Below are positions 1 through 5,627 of a DNA stretch of 7,202 nucleotides, piece by piece. The position numbers were made by a program, and so were the translations under genes. Origin of the DNA: Anaerolineae bacterium (GTDB lineage Bacteria > Chloroflexota > Anaerolineae > Aggregatilineales > Phototrophicaceae); NCBI GenBank assembly GCA_014379235.1, contig JACMMD010001036.1, forward strand, positions 1 through 7,202, given 5' to 3'. The notes below the pieces were generated by a model. It worked only from the letters and a program-made list of their open reading frames with translations. It searched no databases and was not told the origin of the DNA. Each line of letters starts with the position of its first letter. Position 1 is the stretch's first letter.

Positions 1-518
1 TCCTCGTACCACAGCACCACCGATAAGCAGCCGAGCGCCCAACAGCGCACAAATCCGCGCCCGACCAAGCCGCCGAACAGCATGACCAGCGCCAACTGCA
101 TGACGGTTGACATCACAGGCAGCGTTCCGCCAGCGCGCCGCGTCCATGTTCGGCTGGACTGTAACGGGTGAGCTTGACCGTCTATCGCCAGTGGAAACAG
201 GAACACCATTTGCGCTTCTATCGCGTAGAACACCAGCGCGCATCCCGGCAGTAAAATCCACCAGCCCGCTGCCACCATGATCGCCACGTACGCCAGCGCG
301 CATAAAGTCGCCAGCCCATATTTGAACAGTCCGAGCGCGTTATAGGAGGCGGGAGCCGCAGGCACGCTCGTGCCGCGAACGCTGGCCATCACCAGCCGCA
401 TCCACTCCGCGCCGGAGATGAAGCCCGTTCGCCAGCCCTGAGCGGCCATTCGGGCAAAAGGTCGCTGTGGATCGTCATAGAGCGTTCGAGCCTGTGCCAA
501 TAACTCACGCGCTTGCAT
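1..518 (-). CDS. Polytopic membrane protein of unknown function (partial, C-terminus beyond left edge)
   Basis: An open frame of 172 codons runs from an ATG at 518 to the window edge without a stop, so the C-terminus is missing. I do not recognise the family. The first ~60 residues are soluble and partly amphipathic (starting MQARELLAQARTLYDDPQRP), with a Trp-rich stretch near residues 29-40. Hydrophobic segments follow at about 64-85, 87-111, 134-153 and 156-170. The second contains an acidic residue inside the membrane span (E101, in FYAIEAQMVFLFP), which is unusual and may be functional. There is no cleavable signal peptide. The start codon lies inside the end of the upstream gene (14-bp overlap), preceded by GGGG with a 6-nt spacing, so the two genes are almost certainly co-transcribed and translationally coupled. 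The role is unknown; acting with the upstream membrane protein in one complex or pathway is an inference from the overlap. Confidence 0.85.
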   Translation of the reverse strand, partial: MQARELLAQARTLYDDPQRPFARMAAQGWRTGFISGAEWMRLVMASVRGTSVPAAPASYNALGLFKYGLATLCALAYVAIMVAAGWWILLPGCALVFYAIEAQMVFLFPLAIDGQAHPLQSSRTWTRRAGGTLPVMSTVMQLALVMLFGGLVGRGFVRCWALGCLSVVLWYE

Positions 519-1098
519 ACAGCACCCCGACGTTGGCTACAAACACCCAATGCAGCCAGCACAGAAACGCCAGCCCTTGCCCGAAAACCAACATGCGATG
601 CAGCATCGTCTCGAACGGTTTGCAGCGCCGGACGTGAAAGGCGAACTCGTCGTAGCAAATCAGGGTCACTGTCACCAGCAGCGCCACGATCACAGGCAGC
701 AGCCAGTGAAGCGGTTGGTCTGCGATAGAGGCCAGCGCCATGAGGATGAACACCGCGCCGCCCGACCCAAGCGCGAGGATGTGGCTGTGATGTTCGTTGG
801 GGCCGACAGTGACATACACTTTGTGAAACAACCAATCGCCCGCGCCGCCCAATGTGGCAATCACGCCGAACAAGCCGATGCCCCAGAACTGTACCGGATA
901 AGCCGATACGTCGCTTGCGCCAAACCATGCGAAGCGCACTTGACTGTCCTTGAGCAGCCATAATGCCGCGACGAACAGCACTCCCGGCGCGAACAGCAGC
1001 CCCAGACTGACGAACGATGTCGGCCTGATCGGGCGTTTGTTGCGGGGAAGATCGTCCATCGCAAGGTGATTAGCGGTGAAATCGAGTATTCTGTCCAT
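505..1098 (-). CDS. Small polytopic membrane protein with repeated acidic-x3-His motifs (possible metal-binding), unknown function
   Basis: A 197-residue protein with about five hydrophobic segments (roughly 28-50, 69-86, 106-125, 131-149, 168-190). I do not recognise a named family. It is rich in potential metal ligands near membrane boundaries: D88-x3-H92, E102-H103-H104-x-H106, E151-x3-H155 and E163-x3-H167, plus H131 and H183. An acidic residue and a histidine one helical turn apart, repeated three times, resembles the ligand layout of membrane di-metal proteins, but that is inference. C148 and C159 flank the third motif. The ATG at 1098 is chosen because GGAG lies 8 nt upstream; an in-frame ATG at 1155 would add 19 residues with no membrane or motif content and would lie upstream of the predicted promoter. 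It is the first gene of an operon with the overlapping downstream membrane gene and is divergent from the two-component system. Confidence 0.88.
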   Translation of the reverse strand: MDRILDFTANHLAMDDLPRNKRPIRPTSFVSLGLLFAPGVLFVAALWLLKDSQVRFAWFGASDVSAYPVQFWGIGLFGVIATLGGAGDWLFHKVYVTVGPNEHHSHILALGSGGAVFILMALASIADQPLHWLLPVIVALLVTVTLICYDEFAFHVRRCKPFETMLHRMLVFGQGLAFLCWLHWVFVANVGVLYASA

Positions 1099-1116
1099 GC
1101 TCACAACTCCGTCTAA

Positions 1117-1145
1117 AGTATACACAGTGTAGAGAGAAGAGTGAA
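1117..1145 (-). promoter_or_regulatory. Sigma70-type promoter for the minus-strand membrane-protein operon
   Basis: On the minus strand, TTCACT (1145-1140) and TATACT (1122-1117) are separated by exactly 17 nt. The -10 matches TATAAT at 5 of 6 positions and the -35 matches TTGACA at 4 of 6. The predicted transcription start, near 1110, is only about 12 nt before the ATG at 1098, so the message would begin at or next to the GGAG ribosome site. This supports the 1098 start over 1155. Confidence 0.6.
1121..1131. promoter_or_regulatory. Palindrome overlapping the -10/spacer (candidate operator)
   Basis: TACAC-A-GTGTA is a perfect 5+1+5 inverted repeat that covers the first bases of the -10 element and part of the spacer of the minus-strand promoter. 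A repressor bound here would block RNA polymerase. Short palindromes occur by chance, so function is only inferred from the position. Confidence 0.3.
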
Positions 1146-1162
1146 CGCGCTCCACCGCCTAT

Positions 1163-1192
1163 GTGCGTGATCTGACGCACTCAAGTGCTTGA
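1163..1192. promoter_or_regulatory. Chain of three overlapping inverted repeats between divergent genes (candidate regulator binding region)
   Basis: Three inverted repeats overlap in 30 bp: GTGCGT-N6-ACGCAC (1163-1180), GCACT-CA-AGTGC (1177-1188) and TCAAG-TG-CTTGA (1181-1192). They lie about 18-47 bp upstream of the -35 of the minus-strand operon and about 120-150 bp upstream of the response-regulator start, where an activator or autoregulator could act. LuxR/NarL-type regulators bind as dimers to short inverted repeats, so the adjacent response regulator is the natural candidate; this is inference. TTGACG at 1189-1194 could also be a -35 for the plus-strand operon, but no good -10 follows it. 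Confidence 0.4.
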
Positions 1193-1245
1193 CGACACTA
1201 AGGCGCTTGCATTAGCTTCAGGTTGTTTTGCGAAGATGGTCGGTT

Positions 1246-1273
1246 GTAGGGGCACGGCATGCCGTGCCCCTAC
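1246..1273. repeat. 28-bp perfect palindrome, REP-like interspersed repeat (VGARHAVPL type)
   Basis: GTAGGGGCACGGCA followed by its exact reverse complement forms a perfect 28-bp palindrome with no spacer; the flanking pair T1245/C1274 does not extend it. Both strands read the peptide VGARHAVPL in one frame, a string that I recall from spurious short proteins in several bacterial genomes, which suggests a widely dispersed REP-like element. It sits 37 bp before the response-regulator ATG and would form a strong hairpin in a leader RNA or a cruciform in DNA. No T-run follows, so it is not a canonical rho-independent terminator. It may insulate or regulate the two divergent operons. Confidence 0.8.
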
Positions 1274-1310
1274 CCGAAAATAGCGATGAATGCGACAGGG
1301 TAGGAGTGAT

Positions 1311-2054
1311 ATGCTGCGGACACTGCTGGTTGAAGATAATGTTCGCTTACAAGCCGCGCTCAAGGCCGGACTGGAAGCCACTGGCGACGTGCAAATCACT
1401 GGCGCGGCCACCAACGGAGCGGATGCGCTCGAACTGAGCCTCGCTCATGGCGCGCCGGATGTCGTCTTGATGGATGTCGCGCTCGAAGGCAGCGTTAACG
1501 GCATCGAGACCGCCGTCGCGCTGCGCCGTGAGTTCCCGCGCTTGCCAGTGGTGTTCTATTCGATTCAAGATGATGACGCTTACTATCGCGCTTTTCGCCA
1601 AGCCGGAATTTTGAGCCACTACGCTTACGTCAAGAAGTCGAACTATCTGCTGCCGGATATGATTGTGCCGCTGCTGCGAGATGCTGCAACCGGGCGCAGT
1701 TTCGTTGATCCCGACATCGAGGCGCGGGTTCAAGCAGTGCGTCATCAAGACGAGAACGACCCGATGAATTTGCTCGAACCCAACGAACAGACTGTTGTGC
1801 GAATGCTGGCTCACGGACTGACCAACGAACAGATCGCCTCGCGCTTGGGTTTCCGCGATAAGCGCACCATCAGCCGCACCAACGGCGAGATATATGCCGC
1901 GTGGAGTTTGGCCGATAACGCCACCGATGAGAAAACCGCCCGCGCCAGAGCCGCAATCATCGCGCTCACACGGCGCTTGATCGTCTGGGATACCGATGGC
2001 GTTGCGCGAGTGCTGAACGAACGAGGTCTATGGGAAGAATGGTCGCAGCCATGA
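1311..2054 (+). CDS. NarL/LuxR-like two-component response regulator
   Basis: A 247-residue cytoplasmic regulator. The N-terminal receiver domain (about 1-125) has every expected residue: acidic pair E8/D9, phosphoacceptor D55 in DVVLMDV, S84 at the Thr/Ser switch position, and K108 in YVKKS. A helix-turn-helix follows at about 155-200 (LEPNEQTVVRMLAHGLTNEQ, then IASRLGF), similar to the LuxR/GerE type. Its recognition region (KRTISRTNGEIYAAW) departs from the usual TVKxH pattern. About 45 further residues after the HTH (ending WEEWSQP) make it longer than the usual 210-220. The ATG at 1311 is preferred over the in-frame ATG at 1290 because AGGAG lies at 1302-1306, four nt ahead. The gene overlaps the histidine kinase by ATGA, so the two form a cognate pair. 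It probably controls its own operon or the divergent membrane operon; targets are not shown by the sequence. Confidence 0.93.
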   Translation: MLRTLLVEDNVRLQAALKAGLEATGDVQITGAATNGADALELSLAHGAPDVVLMDVALEGSVNGIETAVALRREFPRLPVVFYSIQDDDAYYRAFRQAGILSHYAYVKKSNYLLPDMIVPLLRDAATGRSFVDPDIEARVQAVRHQDENDPMNLLEPNEQTVVRMLAHGLTNEQIASRLGFRDKRTISRTNGEIYAAWSLADNATDEKTARARAAIIALTRRLIVWDTDGVARVLNERGLWEEWSQP

Positions 2055-4156
2055 CCGGCTCTTTCTCCCTCGATTGGTCGATACTCGCGCTGTCGCTGTT
2101 TAACACCGTAGTGCTGTTGTGGTTGAGCTTTACGGTGCTGCTCAACGCCAACCGCCGCAATTGGGGCGTGTGGTTGATGGGGCTTGGACTGCTGGCCGGC
2201 GCGCTGTTTTTCGTCAGCCATACCGCGATACTGGGTCAAGAACTCACGCTGAATATCGACGGCCTGAATTTCTGGTGGCAGATCGGCTGGATTCCGGTAA
2301 CTGTCGCGCCGTTTGCGTGGTACGTGGTAATGCTGTGGTACGGCGGCTATTGGACTGCGCCGCGATCAGCGCTGTACTATCGCCATGCGAAGTGGCTCGT
2401 CATCAGCACGACGCTGGTAGCCTGCCTGATTTTGCTGCTGCTCACCAGCCAACCGATACCGGCCTACGATCAAATTGTGCGCTTGGAACTCTCCGGCGCA
2501 TTGACGTTGGGCGGCGTACCCGTGTTGTTTCTGGCGTTTCCGGTGTTCATGGTGGCCTGTATTCTGCTGTCAATTGACGTGCTGCTGCGTCCGGCGGTGG
2601 CGGAGCGCGTGAGCGACCTAGCGCGGCGGCGGTCACGGCCTTGGCTGCTCGGCTCGGCGTGTATTTTGCTGATGGTCAGCTTGCTAGTAGCGGCTTTTAT
2701 CATCCTCGTGGTTCAACATGCCGCCGAACAGCGAAGCACGACTATCGACATCCAGATCATCGGTCTGTTTGACTTCACGCTGGCGCTGTTGATCGCTGTA
2801 TCGTCGGTGCTGTTAGGGCAGGCGATTGTCACCTACGAAGTGTTCACAGGCAAAGTTCTGCCGCGCCACAGCTTCTTCCGTCACTGGCGCAATATCGTTT
2901 TTATCGCGGCGGGTTTCAGCGTCGTGATCGGGTTCGGGCTGGCGGCACATCTGCGTCCGGTCTACAGCCTGCTGCTGACCACGCTGCTGATGGTGACGTT
3001 TTACGCGCTGTACAGTTGGCGTTCGTTTGTCGAGCGCGAACAGTTCATGGCGCGGCTGCGCCCGTTCGTCAGCACACAAAATTTAGTGTCGCATCTCTTG
3101 AATGACGGCGACGGCGCGGACGCTCGTGCTGCCGATTTGCTGCAAGCGATCTGCCGCGACATTCTCGGCACAGATCGCGCCCAGCTCACACCGCTTGGTA
3201 TCCTCGCGCCATTGGCTGGAGCGGGGCTGACCTATCCGCCGCAGTCCGCGCAGTTGGTTCGCCCGCCCGCGAACCTCAATACGGCGGTGGTGGAACTCGA
3301 AACCGAAAATTTCAACGGCTACTGTTGGGCGATCCCGTTGTGGGCCGAACGCGGCTTGATCGGCGCGCTGTTGGTCGGCGCGAAACAGGGCGGCGGGCTG
3401 TATACGCAGGAAGAAATCGACATCGCACAGGCAGCGGGCGAACGGCTGGTCGATATGCTGGCAGGTGAACAGATGGCGCAGGCGTTGATGAGCTTGCAGC
3501 GCCAACGGGTGATGGAAGGTCGCGTGGTCGATATGCGGATGCGCCGCACTTTGCACGACGATATTTTGCCCACGATCCACACTGGAATTTTGCAACTGAG
3601 CAGCGCCGCGCAAACCCGCCCCGATGTGAAAGAAGCGATTGCGACCTTCACCGAAGCGCACCAGCAGCTTTCCGAACTCATTCGCAGCAGCAGCACCACG
3701 CTGTCCGATCTTAGCGCGGCGGGCGGGCTGCGAGACACCATCCGCCGCATGATCGACAGCGAGTTTGCCGGAGTATTCACATCGGTTCGATTGGAGTGTG
3801 ACGAAAGCGATGGAAAAATCCTCGATCCGTTGATCGCTGAGGTGTTACTGGGTGCTGTGCGCGAAAGCATTCGCAATGCTGCCGTTCACGGGCGCGGAAC
3901 AGACACCGATACTTCGCTCAATCTGTCCGTTCAGGTGGTGTTCGAGCTGCAAAAGGGGTTGGCGATTTACATCAGCGATGATGGCGTAGGAGTCGAAGGC
4001 GGGCTAAATAGCGCTTCGCCGGGAAGCGGCAGCGGACTCGCACTGCACAGCGCCCTTCTCGCGGCGGTTGGCGGATCGTTGACACTGCAATCGACGATGC
4101 AACGTGGAACGCAGGTTTCTATTATATTAGGCGGGGGAGATCGTATCCCCTCTTGA
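2051..4156 (+). CDS. Membrane sensor histidine kinase with GAF-like domain
   Basis: A 701-residue sensor kinase. Residues 1-325 hold about nine hydrophobic spans (near 10-32, 39-60, 74-98, 113-131, 148-178, 198-220, 236-262, 279-300, 304-322). A GAF-like domain follows at about 335-475 (core WAIPLWAERGLIGALLVGA), then a HisKA_3-like dimerisation region with phosphoacceptor H502 in TLHDDILP. The ATPase domain shows the N box (E605, N609 in ESIRNAAVHG), the G1 box (ISDDGVGV, 641-648) and the G2 box (GSGSGLAL, 658-665). All catalytic motifs are present, so it should be an active kinase that phosphorylates the upstream regulator. The ATG at 2051 is chosen because it overlaps the regulator's TGA as ATGA; in-frame ATGs at 2030 and 2039 would lengthen the overlap and add only MGRMVAA, but cannot be excluded. 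The ligand is unknown; the large membrane sensor and the GAF-like domain allow both membrane and cytoplasmic input. Confidence 0.93.
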   Translation: MTGSFSLDWSILALSLFNTVVLLWLSFTVLLNANRRNWGVWLMGLGLLAGALFFVSHTAILGQELTLNIDGLNFWWQIGWIPVTVAPFAWYVVMLWYGGYWTAPRSALYYRHAKWLVISTTLVACLILLLLTSQPIPAYDQIVRLELSGALTLGGVPVLFLAFPVFMVACILLSIDVLLRPAVAERVSDLARRRSRPWLLGSACILLMVSLLVAAFIILVVQHAAEQRSTTIDIQIIGLFDFTLALLIAVSSVLLGQAIVTYEVFTGKVLPRHSFFRHWRNIVFIAAGFSVVIGFGLAAHLRPVYSLLLTTLLMVTFYALYSWRSFVEREQFMARLRPFVSTQNLVSHLLNDGDGADARAADLLQAICRDILGTDRAQLTPLGILAPLAGAGLTYPPQSAQLVRPPANLNTAVVELETENFNGYCWAIPLWAERGLIGALLVGAKQGGGLYTQEEIDIAQAAGERLVDMLAGEQMAQALMSLQRQRVMEGRVVDMRMRRTLHDDILPTIHTGILQLSSAAQTRPDVKEAIATFTEAHQQLSELIRSSSTTLSDLSAAGGLRDTIRRMIDSEFAGVFTSVRLECDESDGKILDPLIAEVLLGAVRESIRNAAVHGRGTDTDTSLNLSVQVVFELQKGLAIYISDDGVGVEGGLNSASPGSGSGLALHSALLAAVGGSLTLQSTMQRGTQVSIILGGGDRIPS

Positions 4157-4159
4157 ATA

Positions 4160-4168
4160 TGTTACAAT
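4160..4168 (+). promoter_or_regulatory. Possible extended -10 promoter for the metallopeptidase gene
   Basis: TG-T-TACAAT (TG at 4160-4161, TACAAT at 4163-4168) matches an extended -10 element, with 5 of 6 bases of TATAAT. No convincing -35 lies 16-18 nt upstream. The predicted start near 4175 leaves a leader of about 30 nt. It would let the metallopeptidase be expressed independently of the two-component operon, whose stop is at 4156. Confidence 0.3.
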
Positions 4169-4205
4169 TCCGTTTGCCAGTATTAATCTTCACATGGGGG
4201 TTCAC

Positions 4206-5627
4206 ATGGCAGAATTAAACGTCTGGGAAATTCGTCAAAGTGCTTTAATAAATCACCTCGACTCGCTGAAAGCTAAGGTAGATGCACAAGCTGACCTGCC
4301 AAGAAAAGAGGTGATCAGCCTTTTGATAAAGCAGTTAGGTGCATTTGCTACAGGTTACTTCCAATTTTTCTTCAATGGGTTTTCAGAAAACCCCAACCTC
4401 GACATCGGGCCACGATTGTCGGAGTCAGACATTTATCAAGCGAATTATGTATTGCGCCAAGTTGTTGATCGACTGGCGATTGACCTGCAAGTGATGGAGC
4501 GGATTGTGCTTGAGCGTATGCTCAACAAGCCGTCGGGTGCGCCGAATAAATCTGGCGAACCTTATGTACCGCATACGCTAGATACGCTGCTACGCGCAGA
4601 TGAATTAGCGAAACAGGCGCTGCAACCCGCTATCGACCTAAACTTGATCGACCCCAAGACCACCGCGATCACCTATTTCCAGAAGACCGCCGATATTCGC
4701 GTGATTCCGTATGCGTCAGTGGCGCTCGTCGGTATCCCGATGTCCAGCGTTCTCCAGCGCCAAGACCTGCTGGCCATCCCGCACGAGATCGGCCATTACG
4801 TTTATTGGAACGGTAGATACAATTTTACAGGTCACGGGGCGCGTATTCATAAGCGGCTGAATACCTTTAAAAAGGATATGAGTCCGTGGCTGAAAAACTG
4901 GATCGAAGAGATATTCGCGGATGTCTACGGCGCGATGGTGTGCGGATCAGCGGGCGCGCATGGCATCCAGCTCGTCGAGAACGAAGCGTCGAAAGATCAG
5001 TTTATAGAAGATGATCTTGAACACCCGACGCCGCTCGTTCGCCCACTCATTTACAATCGCGTGCTTCAGTATCGCTTCTGGCAGACGCCGCCCGCCAATG
5101 ACGACGACGCCGTTTTACCTGCTGCGGAGCAGTCAACGATGCAGTTGATGACCTTGATGGAAAGTTGGCGGACGATTAGCGCGGGTCGTACAGATGCAAC
5201 GCTGCTGAAGCTGCTTCCTGATAAGGATAGCGAGCAAGAGCTAGCGATCAGCGACATCAAGAAAGAGATGCTGTACGCGGTTGACGGTATGCTTACAGGG
5301 CTTTTCAACGGAAAGATGGGTGCTTGGCTGTGGGATAAGGATCAGGGGAAAATGGCCACATGGCCGGCGGAAATCGCCAATACTCTCGCGCTTGAGGCTG
5401 TGGTGTCGCAAGCGAAGGCAGCGCTTGAAGAGCCTGCTGGTGCGGACTTATCATCACAGAGCGCGCCAGCGCCGGATGCTCAGGTCTGGGACAACTGGAA
5501 AACATCGTGGAAACAATCGTATGTGGTACCGAATGGTGACGTTCTGCCCGGAAAATGGCTGGAACTGCTGCGCTCCGAAGCATGGACGACAGAAGGGCCG
5601 CACGGACGAGACCGTGATGGTGGTTAG
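4206..5627 (+). CDS. Putative zinc metallopeptidase (HEIGH...EExxAD gluzincin type), unassigned family
   Basis: A 473-residue protein with no signal peptide or membrane span, so probably cytoplasmic. The zincin motif H193-E194-I-G-H197 lies in LLAIPHEIGHYVYWNG, and 37 residues later WIEEIFADVYGAM offers E234 or E235 as third zinc ligand, the gluzincin arrangement. Both histidines and the catalytic Glu are present, so hydrolytic activity is likely; the substrate is unknown. Residues 1-180 are helical and carry no domain I recognise. The C-terminal ~150 residues are also unassigned, with an acidic/Ala/Pro-rich linker near 410-425 and a Gly/Arg/Asp tail. The ATG at 4206 is preferred because GGGGG lies 5 nt upstream; the in-frame ATG at 4194 has no ribosome site. 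The first ~180 bp are AT-richer (about 41% GC) than the flanking genes. Its stop codon overlaps the convergent ATPase gene by 4 nt. I am confident it is a zincin and unsure of the family. Confidence 0.85.
   Translation: MAELNVWEIRQSALINHLDSLKAKVDAQADLPRKEVISLLIKQLGAFATGYFQFFFNGFSENPNLDIGPRLSESDIYQANYVLRQVVDRLAIDLQVMERIVLERMLNKPSGAPNKSGEPYVPHTLDTLLRADELAKQALQPAIDLNLIDPKTTAITYFQKTADIRVIPYASVALVGIPMSSVLQRQDLLAIPHEIGHYVYWNGRYNFTGHGARIHKRLNTFKKDMSPWLKNWIEEIFADVYGAMVCGSAGAHGIQLVENEASKDQFIEDDLEHPTPLVRPLIYNRVLQYRFWQTPPANDDDAVLPAAEQSTMQLMTLMESWRTISAGRTDATLLKLLPDKDSEQELAISDIKKEMLYAVDGMLTGLFNGKMGAWLWDKDQGKMATWPAEIANTLALEAVVSQAKAALEEPAGADLSSQSAPAPDAQVWDNWKTSWKQSYVVPNGDVLPGKWLELLRSEAWTTEGPHGRDRDGG

Noticed and set aside
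389..961. Open frame of 190 codons on the minus strand
   Set aside because: It lies in another frame across both overlapping membrane genes; its product is Arg/Ser/His-rich without domain sense, while the other frames give clear membrane segments.
550..963. Open frame of 137 codons on the plus strand antisense to the membrane gene
   Set aside because: Antisense shadow of a GC-rich coding region, with no ribosome site or recognisable protein features.
1099..1155. Upstream ATG at 1155 for the minus-strand membrane protein
   Set aside because: The 19 extra residues span the predicted -10 and -35 elements, and the ATG at 1098 has a well-placed GGAG.
1189..1218. TTGACG (1189-1194) with TAGCTT (1213-1218) as promoter of the two-component operon
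   Set aside because: The -35 is good but the -10 matches only 3 of 6 and the spacing is 18; not strong enough to list as a promoter.
1181..1437. Short frames on both strands containing VGARHAVPL
   Set aside because: These are read-through of the 28-bp palindromic repeat into flanking DNA and the regulator gene; the shared peptide is a by-product of the palindrome.
3083..3661. Open frame of 192 codons on the minus strand (and others at 3319-3876 and 1347-1814)
   Set aside because: Antisense shadows of the kinase and regulator genes, whose plus-strand frames carry complete conserved motifs.
4134..4150. GGGGA-N7-TCCCC hairpin at the end of the kinase gene as a terminator
   Set aside because: The stem is only 5 bp, lies inside the coding sequence and is followed by TCTTGAA rather than a T-run.
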